NCBI RefSeq assembly: GCF_003254625.1
Contig: NZ_QJRJ01000067.1
Span: forward strand, 1 to 64,000
Direction of reading: 5' to 3'
From: Flavobacterium ginsenosidimutans
GTDB taxonomy: Bacteria > Bacteroidota > Bacteroidia > Flavobacteriales > Flavobacteriaceae
DNA length: 64,000 nucleotides
Position numbers and translations under genes: made by a program. Shown here one piece after another: positions 34,385 to 42,435 of the stretch (position 1 is its first letter; each line of letters starts with the position of its first letter). Below the pieces are notes generated by a model. The model was not told where the DNA came from and did no database searches. It worked only from the letters and a program-made list of their open reading frames with translations.

Positions 34385-36046
34385 TTAATGTAGATATTTG
34401 AAATACTGTTTCAGAATCTGATCATTCTCAAATGTTGGCGTAAAGACTTCCAAAATTGCTGGAGCTTCATCCGAACTATATAATGATTGTATTTCGTTTT
34501 CTAAAGATTCATTATCTTTTGCAGTATAATAATTAAAATTATACATCTTAGCCAAATGTTGGGCTGTAAGATTATGAGAGGTTTCAAAATACGTATTGAA
34601 AACAGGTTTTTCTTCATGCCCTGGCAAAATTCTGAAGATTCCTCCTCCTCTATTATTTATTAAAATAATCTTGAAGTTTTTCGGAATGTATGAATTCCAT
34701 AAAGCATTGCTATCGTACAAGAATCCGATGTCTCCAGTTACAAAAACAGTTTGCTTTTCGTTTCCAACCGCCGCACCAATTGCTGTAGAAGTACTTCCGT
34801 CAATTCCGCTTGTCCCGCGATTACAGAAAACTTCAATAGAATCATCAATATCAATTAATTGCGCATAACGAATTGCAGAACTATTGCTAATTTGCAATAA
34901 ACTATTTTTAGGAAGTGATTCGATTACTTTTTCGAAAACTTTAAAATCAGAAAATCCAATTTTACTTAAATATTCTTTTCTTCTTTCTAATCTCTTTTGG
35001 TAAACGGTATCTACATTATTAAAATAGTTACTTTTTACAAAAGATGTTTTTGAAAGAAGGTCTTTAAAGAAATCATTTGGTTGCATTTCAAAATGTTTTG
35101 TCAATGCTCCAAATGTATCATAAGCTCTTAAAGTATCAATATGCCAATGCTCTTTTGGTTTGTATTTTCGTAAAAATCCTTTAATTCTTTTTGAAACAAC
35201 CATTCCACCAAAAGTTATTAAAACTTCAGGGTTAAATTTCTTAAAATCAAAATCATCGAAAGGCGTAATTAAAGTATCAATTGAATTAATAAAACTAGGA
35301 TTATGCAGATTTGAAGTCGTCTCTGTAAGCACTACAACTGACGGATCTGAAGCTAAATTTTCAATAACTTCTTTATCAATTGCATTTGCTTCGTTAACTC
35401 CAACCAAGATTAATTTTCGTTTTGCAGTATTCCAAACAGAAACTACTTCGTCACTATTTTCTATTGTTAATGGAAAAACTTCTGGCTCTGGATTTGTAAT
35501 TTTTGGCTGTACAGAAAGTTCTTCTGTTGTTTCGTATAAAGGTTCTTCAAAAGGCGCATTAATATGAACTGGGCCTTTCTTTTGAATTGCGGTTTCAATT
35601 GCCAAATTGATTTTCAAATCATTTTCTTCTGAAGCTTCTTCGGTCAAATTTGCATTAAAAACAGAATGATTAGAAAAAACATTTTCCTGACGAATAGTTT
35701 GTCCGTCACCAATATCAATTTTACTTTGTGGACGATCAGCAGAAATTACAATTAAAGGAATCTGGCTGTAAAACGCTTCCGCGAAAGCGGGATAATAATT
35801 CAATAAAGCTGATCCTGAAGTACAAACAATTGCAGTTGGCTGTTTGGTTTGTTGTGCAATTCCTAAAGCAAAAAAAGCAGCGCAACGCTCGTCTGCAATG
35901 CTATAACAGGTGAAATTTGGATTTTGAGCAAATCCGATCGTTAACGGCGCATTTCTAGATCCTGGAGAAATTATAATATTAACAATGCCTTTGGCAGATA
36001 AAATTTCGATAATGCTTTGTGCAAGCGCTATTTTGGGGTAAATCAT
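34385..36046 (-). CDS. menD: SEPHCHC synthase (ThDP enzyme)
   Basis: Condenses 2-oxoglutarate with isochorismate, the first committed step of menaquinone synthesis. The 553-residue ThDP enzyme shows IISPGSRNAPLTIGF, the activating-Glu region, CTSGSALLNYYPAFAEAFYS, and the ThDP/Mg site TGDIGFLYDSNALWNSY followed by INNRGGGIF. Isochorismate synthase, often just upstream in this group, is absent; the next gene is a divergent thioredoxin-fold protein. Confidence 0.95.
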   Translation of the reverse strand: MIYPKIALAQSIIEILSAKGIVNIIISPGSRNAPLTIGFAQNPNFTCYSIADERCAAFFALGIAQQTKQPTAIVCTSGSALLNYYPAFAEAFYSQIPLIVISADRPQSKIDIGDGQTIRQENVFSNHSVFNANLTEEASEENDLKINLAIETAIQKKGPVHINAPFEEPLYETTEELSVQPKITNPEPEVFPLTIENSDEVVSVWNTAKRKLILVGVNEANAIDKEVIENLASDPSVVVLTETTSNLHNPSFINSIDTLITPFDDFDFKKFNPEVLITFGGMVVSKRIKGFLRKYKPKEHWHIDTLRAYDTFGALTKHFEMQPNDFFKDLLSKTSFVKSNYFNNVDTVYQKRLERRKEYLSKIGFSDFKVFEKVIESLPKNSLLQISNSSAIRYAQLIDIDDSIEVFCNRGTSGIDGSTSTAIGAAVGNEKQTVFVTGDIGFLYDSNALWNSYIPKNFKIILINNRGGGIFRILPGHEEKPVFNTYFETSHNLTAQHLAKMYNFNYYTAKDNESLENEIQSLYSSDEAPAILEVFTPTFENDQILKQYFKYLH

Positions 36047-36117
36047 TCCGGTCGTATATTATTTTTTTAAAGAAAATCGTCAACTAGATTTTTCTTCGTC
36101 GTGCTCACAAAGTTACA

Positions 36118-36125
36118 AACTTCGC
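36118..36125 (-). promoter_or_regulatory. Promoter -7 element for menD
   Basis: TAACTTTG on the minus strand, about 71 bp before the menD start codon, implying a leader of about 65 nt. Confidence 0.4.
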
Positions 36126-36180
36126 AGTTGATTTATATTATAATTAGGAATATATTAAGGCTCTTTCTCAAAAAAGGAAA

Positions 36181-36188
36181 TATATTTG
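36181..36188 (+). promoter_or_regulatory. Promoter -7 element for the thioredoxin-fold gene
   Basis: TATATTTG, ending 34 bp before the start codon; no clear upstream TTG. Confidence 0.4.
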
Positions 36189-36222
36189 TAAAATCGAATA
36201 ATTAATAAAAGCCAGACTTGAT

Positions 36223-37407
36223 ATGCGTTTCTTATTTATACTTTTTTTATCAGTTACTTTTCAAAGTGTAATCTCTCAAAATCAATTTGTTCCAGTTGAT
36301 ATTCCTTATAAGACAGCTTTAGAAACGGCTAAAAAAGAAAACAAACCTCTTTTCGTGATGCTTTACGCAGATTGGTGTCCGCATTGTAATCTGATGAAAA
36401 CAGAAGTTTTGAGCGATCCTGCTGTAATTGATTTTTTAAATAAGAATTTTGTCTGCACTTACAAAAACATAGAAAAAGATGAAGGTATTGTTTTAAAGAA
36501 CAAATTCAACACAAAATCATTGCCGACTTTTTTATTTATCGACAGCAATGAAACGTTGATTTATGCTTTAAAAGGCGAAATGAAAAAAGCAGAATTTCAA
36601 AACGAACTGCGTTATGCTTTAAATCCGAAAATGCAATTGCCTTATTTAGAAAAGGAATTTCTAGCTGATCCAAGCAATTCAGATAAATTCTTTACTTATT
36701 TAAATACTTTAAAAAAAGGAAAAGACAGAACAGAATTATCGCCTGCAACGCATACGTATTTAAATACGCAATCTGATGCACAATTGGTTAGTGAATTAAA
36801 TTGGAGAGTTATTGCAAACGGCGTTACAGACATTAATTCGAGAGAATTTCAATATGTTTTAAAGCATCAGAAAGAATTTGCTTCTGTAGCTTCTCAGAAT
36901 CGTGTTGACAGAAAAATAGAAAGTATTGTAAACGAATTGCTTCGCCCTTTGGTGGATAATTTAGACACGATAAACTATTATAAACAAAGAGAAGTTGCAA
37001 AATCGATTCGTTTGCAAAAGACAGATTCTTTAGTTTTTAAATACGATTTATCTTTGGCTGAAAGAACTGAAAAATGGGATTTTTATAAAAAAGTTACGCT
37101 CGAAGACACTCAGAAACTAGTTTGGAACGATGCAAGTTTTCTAAAAGACATTGGAAATACTTATTTGAAACATATAAATGATACTGAAAGTTTGAAGAAA
37201 GCTATTTTTTGGGTCAATCATTCTTTAGAATTAAATGATTCTTATGATGGAAATCTGCTGGAAGCGAAACTTTATAACAAGATAAAAGACAAGAAAAAAG
37301 CTTTAGAATATGCTAAAAATGCCAAAGCCATTGCAAAAGAAATGGATTGGAATTCTAAAGAAGTAGATGTTTTATTAGCTGAATTGAATACAAAACAACC
37401 GAAATAA
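36223..37407 (+). CDS. Secreted thioredoxin-fold protein
   Basis: A 394-residue protein with a signal peptide (MRFLFILFLSVTFQSVIS). The thioredoxin domain has the active site ADWCPHCNLM (Cys52, Cys55) and the cis-Pro region SLPTFLFID. About 240 residues follow, mostly helical with TPR-like segments near the end (AIFWVNHSLELNDSYDGN). It probably acts as a periplasmic thiol oxidoreductase. The GNAT gene follows after 6 bp. Confidence 0.87.
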   Translation: MRFLFILFLSVTFQSVISQNQFVPVDIPYKTALETAKKENKPLFVMLYADWCPHCNLMKTEVLSDPAVIDFLNKNFVCTYKNIEKDEGIVLKNKFNTKSLPTFLFIDSNETLIYALKGEMKKAEFQNELRYALNPKMQLPYLEKEFLADPSNSDKFFTYLNTLKKGKDRTELSPATHTYLNTQSDAQLVSELNWRVIANGVTDINSREFQYVLKHQKEFASVASQNRVDRKIESIVNELLRPLVDNLDTINYYKQREVAKSIRLQKTDSLVFKYDLSLAERTEKWDFYKKVTLEDTQKLVWNDASFLKDIGNTYLKHINDTESLKKAIFWVNHSLELNDSYDGNLLEAKLYNKIKDKKKALEYAKNAKAIAKEMDWNSKEVDVLLAELNTKQPK

Positions 37408-37413
37408 TTACCA

Positions 37414-37911
37414 ATGAGCATTATATTAAGACCTGCAACAGCAGAGGATTTGCAAAAAATTCTAGAAATTGTAAATCACTCTATTTTACATACAACAGCA
37501 AACTACAGTTATGAAACTCAAACTTTAGAAGTTCAGAAAAAGTGGTTTGATGATAAAACAGCTAAAAATCTTCCTGTTATTGTAGCAGACTTAGATGGCG
37601 AAGTAGTTGGTTTTGGAAGTTACGGTCAGTTTCGAGAAAAAATTGGTTACCAATATACTGTAGAACATTCTGTTTATGTGGTTGATAATATTATTGGAAA
37701 AGGAATTGGTTCTAAACTTTTAACAGAATTAATTCGTTTGGCAAAAGAACAAGGCTACCATGTTATGATTGGTGCGATTGATGCTGATAATGCAGGAAGT
37801 ATTGCTTTTCACGAAAAATTTGGATTTGTAGTAACAGGAACTATTCGTGAAGTAGGCTACAAATTTGACCATTGGCTGGATTTGGTTTTTATGCAGCTTA
37901 TTTTGGTTTAA
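37414..37911 (+). CDS. GNAT N-acetyltransferase (phosphinothricin-acetyltransferase-like)
   Basis: A 165-residue GNAT enzyme. The acetyl-CoA loop is IIGKGIGSKLLTELIRLAKE, followed by IDADNAGSIAFHEKFGFVV and the family ending DHWLDLVFMQL, as in the PAT/MddA group that acetylates phosphinothricin or methionine derivatives. The substrate here is unknown. It is co-directional with the thioredoxin-fold gene, 6 bp apart. Confidence 0.9.
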   Translation: MSIILRPATAEDLQKILEIVNHSILHTTANYSYETQTLEVQKKWFDDKTAKNLPVIVADLDGEVVGFGSYGQFREKIGYQYTVEHSVYVVDNIIGKGIGSKLLTELIRLAKEQGYHVMIGAIDADNAGSIAFHEKFGFVVTGTIREVGYKFDHWLDLVFMQLILV

Positions 37912-37990
37912 CCGCATAGGAAGCAAAGAATTACGCAAAGTTCGCAAAGTATTTAAAAAACCTCTGCCCCTTTGTAACTTTGTCCCTTTG
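37912..37990. repeat. Decayed TTACGCAAAG/CTTTGTAAC repeats
   Basis: Two short phrases, AATTACGCAAAGTTCGCAAAG and CCCCTTTGTAACTTTGTCCC, each made of near-repeats about 10 nt long. Related phrases occur at 19668-19715. Confidence 0.45.
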
Positions 37991-38000
37991 AACCTAAAAA

Positions 38001-38037
38001 AAAATCCGCAAACTTAAATTTTAAGTTTGCGGATTTT
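38001..38037. terminator. Bidirectional terminator between the GNAT and glutathione peroxidase genes
   Basis: A perfect 17-bp stem, AAAATCCGCAAACTTAA against its inverse, loop ATT. It serves two converging genes. Confidence 0.88.
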
Positions 38038-38057
38038 TTGGTTTAGACAGTTATAAT

Positions 38058-38645
38058 TTAACTTTTAATCCAATTAATTACTTCAGGTTCTGTTACTAAA
38101 GTTTTTGGTTTAATTACTTTAACTAATTCCCCTTTTTCGTTAATTAGGTATTTTTGAAAATTCCATTCTACTTCAGAATCCTGTAAACCGTTTCTAGATT
38201 TCTCAGTTAAGAATTTATAAACTTCACACATATCACTTCCTTTAACTGAAACCTTGTTCATCATCGGGAAAGTTACGCCGTAATTCTGCTGACAGAAAGT
38301 TTCGATTTCTTTAGCCGTTCCAGGTTCTTGTGAAGCAAAATTATTTGCCGGAAATCCAACAATTACGAAACCTTTATCTTTATATTCTTTGTATACCGCT
38401 TCTAAATCTTTGTATTGCGGAGTTAAACCGCATTTTGAAGCAGTATTGACAATCAAGACTTTTTTGCCTTTTAAAGACGCAAAATCAAAAGTGTCTCCTG
38501 ATAAATCCTCTACTTTAAATTGATAAATTGTTTCTTTTGCCATGGCTTTATCTTTTTTAGATAATTTGTTCTTACTTGTTTGAGCATTTGTTTGTGCACC
38601 ACACAATAAAGCTGCTCCAAATAGTATAAATAATATTTTTTTCAT
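38058..38645 (-). CDS. Glutathione peroxidase family protein (Cys type, exported)
   Basis: A thiol peroxidase of the GPx family (195 aa). Peroxidatic Cys72 is in VNTASKCGLTPQY, the conserved Gln in NFASQEPGT and Trp in VEWNFQKYL; no selenocysteine is present. The start at 38645 gives a clear signal sequence (MKKILFILFGAALLCGAQTN); the ATG 39 bp earlier would put 13 residues before it and is less likely. It probably detoxifies peroxides in the periplasm, using thioredoxin-like donors. Confidence 0.9.
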   Translation of the reverse strand: MKKILFILFGAALLCGAQTNAQTSKNKLSKKDKAMAKETIYQFKVEDLSGDTFDFASLKGKKVLIVNTASKCGLTPQYKDLEAVYKEYKDKGFVIVGFPANNFASQEPGTAKEIETFCQQNYGVTFPMMNKVSVKGSDMCEVYKFLTEKSRNGLQDSEVEWNFQKYLINEKGELVKVIKPKTLVTEPEVINWIKS

Positions 38646-38736
38646 CTGATAATTTTTTATAAAATTAGCTAAAATCCATTTCATTAAAACTATTTTCTGT
38701 CTTTAAATTTTCCCAATCAAAAGTTAAATAAAAAAT

Positions 38737-38767
38737 GAAGCCTAACGTTAATCAGACGTTAGGCTTC
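38737..38767 (-). terminator. Terminator of a minus-strand transcript of small ORFs
   Basis: GAAGCCTAACGT pairs perfectly over 12 bp with ACGTTAGGCTTC. On the minus strand it is followed by ATTTTT. No annotated-size gene ends here, but the two tiny ORFs at 39020-39236 read towards it. Confidence 0.75.
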
Positions 38768-39019
38768 CCCCCATACAAACAAATCAAACCATGAATTAAC
38801 TATTATGTAACCTTTTATAAATTATAGTTGATGACTCGGTTGTTTCGAAAATTTCTTTAACCCCCAGATGTTGAACGAACTTTCAAAATATTTTCAAATG
38901 GCTTGTATTTTGTAATCTTAATTCCTAAATCATCGTCTAGACATCTTTAAAGAAATCTTGAATTTGGAAGTCCGAGTACATCAACTATTTTATATCTTCT
39001 TTTATTAATTTCAATATTT

Positions 39020-39088
39020 CTACTGTTTATAGAGCAGTATAAACAATAGTGCGAAAATGAGCAGAACGAATAATTTTAAAAATTTCAT
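39020..39088 (-). CDS. Tiny membrane ORF, 22 residues
   Basis: ATG-started ORF MKFLKLFVLLIFALLFILLY followed by KQ: two N-terminal lysines, one unbroken hydrophobic helix, and a Lys at the other end. This is a textbook single-pass microprotein. It lies 31 bp after the 38-residue ORF, same strand. Nothing of known function is recognised. Chance hydrophobic ORFs occur in AT-rich DNA, but two in tandem with a shared terminator are less expected. Confidence 0.45.
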   Translation of the reverse strand: MKFLKLFVLLIFALLFILLYKQ

Positions 39089-39119
39089 AATCGATTCTGT
39101 TTTATAAATTCTTAAAGAT

Positions 39120-39236
39120 TTATTCTACTCTAACTTCTATTACGTCTTTTAAAAAAGCCTTTTCATTAAAAATGGTCAACGTCAAAACTGTTGTTAATCC
39201 AACTATTAATATTTTGACTAAAATCGTGCTATCCAT
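39120..39236 (-). CDS. Tiny membrane ORF, 38 residues
   Basis: ATG-started ORF, MDSTILVKILIVGLTTVLTL then TIFNEKAFLKDVIEVRVE. It has one hydrophobic helix (about residues 5-23) and a charged amphipathic tail. AAAGG lies 4 nt before the ATG, which would serve as a Shine-Dalgarno site. No family is recognised. It is first of two tandem tiny membrane ORFs; no clear promoter is seen upstream. The rest of the gap 38768-39019 holds no ORF I can support. Confidence 0.5.
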   Translation of the reverse strand: MDSTILVKILIVGLTTVLTLTIFNEKAFLKDVIEVRVE

Positions 39237-39397
39237 AATGCCTTTTTTTTTAAAATAATTTTTATAACAACAGTTTTTCTCTGAATTAGTTTGTTTTGAT
39301 CATTTTTTAAGATCATTCTGACGTTTATAAAAACATTTACGTAATTGGATTGTTTTTGGTTTTAAAAAAAATCAAAAAAAAATGACTTTTTTTTAAG

Positions 39398-39420
39398 AAA
39401 CCCTTATTTCATGAGGGTTT
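39398..39420. promoter_or_regulatory. Hairpin upstream of the ECF sigma gene
   Basis: AAACCCTTAT-TTC-ATGAGGGTTT, a 10-bp stem with one G-T pair. It is not followed by a T run in either direction, so it is not a typical terminator. It lies about 110 bp before the sigma factor start and may be in its leader or be an operator. Confidence 0.4.
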
Positions 39421-39528
39421 ACAGCACTAAAAAAAATAAGAAAAATCACAAAAAAATAATTTATCTTTATAATAGGTTACCTATATAATATCTTAGCTTT
39501 TAATGTTTAAACTTAAAAATCCCAATCT

Positions 39529-40059
39529 ATGAGTCAAGAAGAACTATTAGTTTTAATTTACAAAAAGGACGAAAAAGCGTTTACACATTTGTACGACATG
39601 TACTCGAAAAGTCTTTTTTCTGTCATTCACGTACTAATTAAAAATCGAGAAGAAGCAGAAGATGTTCTGCAAGATGTTTTTGTCAAAATCTGGAAAAACA
39701 TCGATTCTTATAACGAAAGTAAAGGTCGTTTTTACACCTGGATCATTAATATCGCCAGAAATACATCGATCGATAAACTTCGTTCTAAAGATTATAATAA
39801 CACTCAAAAAAACCTTTCCTCAGATAATTTCGTAAATCTGTTAGATGAGAGTAATAAATTAAGCCACAAACTTGATGCAATTGGAATTCAAGAATTCGTA
39901 AAAAAACTGAAACCAAAATGTATCGAAATAATTAATCTGTTATTCTTTAAAGGATATACCCAGCAAGAAGCTTCAGAAGAATTGGCACTGCCACTGGGAA
40001 CTATCAAAACACAAAACAGAAACTGTATTAACGATTTACGTAATTATTTGAAAATATAA
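39529..40059 (+). CDS. ECF-type RNA polymerase sigma factor
   Basis: A 176-residue extracytoplasmic-function sigma factor. Region 2 (FTHLYDMYSKSLFSVIHVLI, EEAEDVLQDVFVKIWKNIDS, FYTWIINIARNTSIDKLRSK) recognises the -10; region 4 (CIEIINLLFFKGYTQQEASE, LPLGTIKTQNRNCINDLRNY) recognises the -35. Its stop overlaps the anti-sigma start by one base, so the two are translationally coupled. Confidence 0.95.
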   Translation: MSQEELLVLIYKKDEKAFTHLYDMYSKSLFSVIHVLIKNREEAEDVLQDVFVKIWKNIDSYNESKGRFYTWIINIARNTSIDKLRSKDYNNTQKNLSSDNFVNLLDESNKLSHKLDAIGIQEFVKKLKPKCIEIINLLFFKGYTQQEASEELALPLGTIKTQNRNCINDLRNYLKI

Positions 40060-40847
40060 TGGAAGCACAAGAATATATAGAATCAGGAATTTTAGAGCTG
40101 TACGTTTACGGCTTACTGAGCGAAAAAGAAAATCTAGAAATAGCTGAACTAGCAAAAAAAGCACCCGAAGTTGATCAGGAAATTATTTCGATAGAAAAAG
40201 CCATAATTGCCCTTTCGTCTAGCTTCTCTCCTTTCCATTCTGTGGAAAATTTTGAGAAAATTAAAGCGCGCCTGGAGCTGAAACATGGAAAAGTAGTCGA
40301 AATGAAACGCACTTCAAACTGGTCACAATATGTGGGCTGGGCGGCTGCAATACTATTATTGTTAGGTTTAGGCTATCAAACTTTAGAATTGACAAAAACC
40401 AAGGAAGCAATTTCTACTGTTGGAAATGAGAAAAATAAGATTCAACGCGAATATGCTTATTTAGGACAGGAAAATAAAGAAATCAAGAAAAGTTTAAATA
40501 TTGTAAGAGATATTAAAAATACGGGCGTGACACTTGGCGGTCAAGCTGTATCTCCAAGATCTTATGCAAAAGTGTATTGGAACAAGGAAACTAAAACGAC
40601 TTATATTGATGCTGCGGGTTTACCAACTCCTCCAAAAGGAATGGTTTATCAAGTTTGGTCTCTTAAATTGACTCCGGTTCTTACGCCAACAAGTATTGGT
40701 TTACTGGATAATTTTGAAGGCAATTCGCAAAAAATCTTTGCTGTTAGTCAAACAGATTCGGCTGAAGCATTTGGAATCACTTTGGAACCAGCTGGCGGAA
40801 GCCCTACTCCAACAATGACACAGCTTTATACTTTAGGAAAAGTTTAA
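40059..40847 (+). CDS. Anti-sigma factor, RskA type
   Basis: A 262-residue membrane anti-sigma factor. The N-terminal cytoplasmic part (residues 1-88, starting MEAQEYIESGILELYVYGLL) should hold the sigma factor; a membrane helix spans about 90-107; a short coiled coil follows; and the C-terminal RskA domain ends TLEPAGGSPTPTMTQLY, typical of the family. It overlaps the sigma gene by one base. Confidence 0.93.
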   Translation: MEAQEYIESGILELYVYGLLSEKENLEIAELAKKAPEVDQEIISIEKAIIALSSSFSPFHSVENFEKIKARLELKHGKVVEMKRTSNWSQYVGWAAAILLLLGLGYQTLELTKTKEAISTVGNEKNKIQREYAYLGQENKEIKKSLNIVRDIKNTGVTLGGQAVSPRSYAKVYWNKETKTTYIDAAGLPTPPKGMVYQVWSLKLTPVLTPTSIGLLDNFEGNSQKIFAVSQTDSAEAFGITLEPAGGSPTPTMTQLYTLGKV

Positions 40848-40870
40848 ATTTAATCTGTTGTAAAAAGTTA

Positions 40871-40905
40871 AAACGCATATTCATAGCAATATGCGTTTTT
40901 TTTTT
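40871..40905 (+). terminator. Terminator after the sigma/anti-sigma pair
   Basis: AAACGCATAT pairs with ATATGCGTTT and is followed by a long T run, 24 bp after the anti-sigma stop. Confidence 0.85.
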
Positions 40906-40931
40906 ATTTTTAATTGACCAAAAACCAATTT

Positions 40932-41318
40932 ATGAATGCAAACTTACTTTTGAGAATCGCAATAGCGATTATTCTCCTCACTCATTCCGTTTTTGGAATG
41001 TTTAATAATGGTATAAATGATTTTGGAAATCTCTTTCTCAACCAAATTGGATTTGCTCCTTATGGCGTATTTCTTGCCTGGAGCATTAAATTGTCTCATG
41101 TTGTTGCGGCGATTCTTCTATTAGCCAATAAATACATTAAACTTGCTGGCTATGTTACCATTTTTGTCCTTATAATGGGAATTGCTTTAGTGCATTTTAA
41201 AGAAGGCTGGTTTGTTGTAGGCGGCGGAAGAAATGGCGTTGAGTATAATTTTCTTCTGATAATAGTTTTATTGGCAATTATGTATCCTAATGGTTTTAAA
41301 TTAAGAGATAATAAATAG
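40932..41318 (+). CDS. DoxX-like membrane protein
   Basis: A 128-residue four-helix membrane protein of the DoxX type: LLLRIAIAIILLTHSVFGMF, then SHVVAAILLLANKYIKLAGY, VTIFVLIMGIALVHF and FLLIIVLLAIMYPNG. A TTG at 40914 would add six residues, but it falls too close to the terminator, so ATG 40932 is used. The function of the family is not settled. The next gene begins 1 bp after its stop. Confidence 0.85.
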   Translation: MNANLLLRIAIAIILLTHSVFGMFNNGINDFGNLFLNQIGFAPYGVFLAWSIKLSHVVAAILLLANKYIKLAGYVTIFVLIMGIALVHFKEGWFVVGGGRNGVEYNFLLIIVLLAIMYPNGFKLRDNK

Positions 41319-41319
41319 G

Positions 41320-42366
41320 ATGAAAAATTATAAAACACCTCACTTTCGAAAAACAGCTCTTTTTGTCTCTTTCTTATTTAGCGGAATTATTTTTTCGCAG
41401 AATATTTCTGTTGATCCTTATAATTCAATAAATAAGAATAACAAGGGGGTGAAAAAAATGATTGTAAAATTAAATGATACCATTAAGGAAGAGCATTTCT
41501 TTGATAAAACTGGAATGCCTTATCTTTTAAAAGAAAATTCATTTTCTGTGAAGTATTACAAATACGATAAAAAGAATAGAATTATAATAAGAATTCAAGG
41601 TGACATAATTAGAGGTTTTAGCTGTCAGGAGATAAAATACTTCAAGAATAAAACAGAAGTTTTCTCTTATCTTACTGAAGACGAAAAAAATCTTCAAATT
41701 GAGAATGATCAATATTTAAAAAATAAAGCAAACGGAATACAATATACTATTGTCGGAAATGATACTATTAGTATTGACGACGCCTATGCAGTAGTTACGT
41801 CTGACGAAGAATATTATAAATATGCTAAAGAAATTACTTCTATTCAAGACACTACTAGCATGTTTAATTCTTTTGCTTTCAAAAATTTAATGAAAGAGCC
41901 AAAGTATATGTCATTTAAAGCGGATTATGACAGTAAATTAAGGCCTTTGAATGAAAAATACTTTGATTCGAGAAATAAAATCACCTCAGACAGAAAGTTT
42001 TCTTATTCTGGGAATACCATAAATATTACCTATAAAGTTGACATGATAGGAACTGGTGAAATAGTACAGACTTTAGATTCTTCTGGTAATATATTGACTG
42101 AAGTCGAAAAACAAAAAGTTATAAATTATAAATATGACAAAGGAATTTGCATTGAAAAAAAGGAATTTCAGAATAACGTTCTTCTTAATGTAGCTTCTCA
42201 TCTCTATAAAGATGATCTTTTACAACAAGATATATATGATGATATTCAAAATGGAGGCAAATTTATAACAGATTATGTTTATGATTCCAGTAAAAGAATA
42301 ATCCAAATAACAAATTCATCTAATTATTCAAAACACGTTTACCAATATACTTATGAGTATTATTAG
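41320..42366 (+). CDS. Secreted protein with YD-like repeats, function unknown
   Basis: A 348-residue protein with a signal sequence (TALFVSFLFSGIIFSQ). It contains repeated short strands such as YYKYDKKNRIIIRIQG, NYKYDKGICIEKKEF and YVYDSSKRIIQITN, like the YD/RHS-type repeats found in many Bacteroidota surface proteins. No catalytic motif. It starts 1 bp after the DoxX stop and is probably co-transcribed with it. Confidence 0.78.
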   Translation: MKNYKTPHFRKTALFVSFLFSGIIFSQNISVDPYNSINKNNKGVKKMIVKLNDTIKEEHFFDKTGMPYLLKENSFSVKYYKYDKKNRIIIRIQGDIIRGFSCQEIKYFKNKTEVFSYLTEDEKNLQIENDQYLKNKANGIQYTIVGNDTISIDDAYAVVTSDEEYYKYAKEITSIQDTTSMFNSFAFKNLMKEPKYMSFKADYDSKLRPLNEKYFDSRNKITSDRKFSYSGNTINITYKVDMIGTGEIVQTLDSSGNILTEVEKQKVINYKYDKGICIEKKEFQNNVLLNVASHLYKDDLLQQDIYDDIQNGGKFITDYVYDSSKRIIQITNSSNYSKHVYQYTYEYY

Positions 42367-42435
42367 TTATTCTGTTTTCATTAATAAGTGAGAACAATAT
42401 CTACTAATGATTTAGAAACGCTAAAAAGAAATAAA

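Noticed and set aside
38857..39075. Minus-strand frame reading NIEINKRRYKIVDVLGLPNS then, after an in-frame stop at 38947-38949, DDLGIKITKYKPFENILKVR
   Set aside because: It looks coding-like but has no start codon and an internal stop, and it overlaps the 22-residue membrane ORF in another frame. It may be a decayed gene, but the support is too weak to list.
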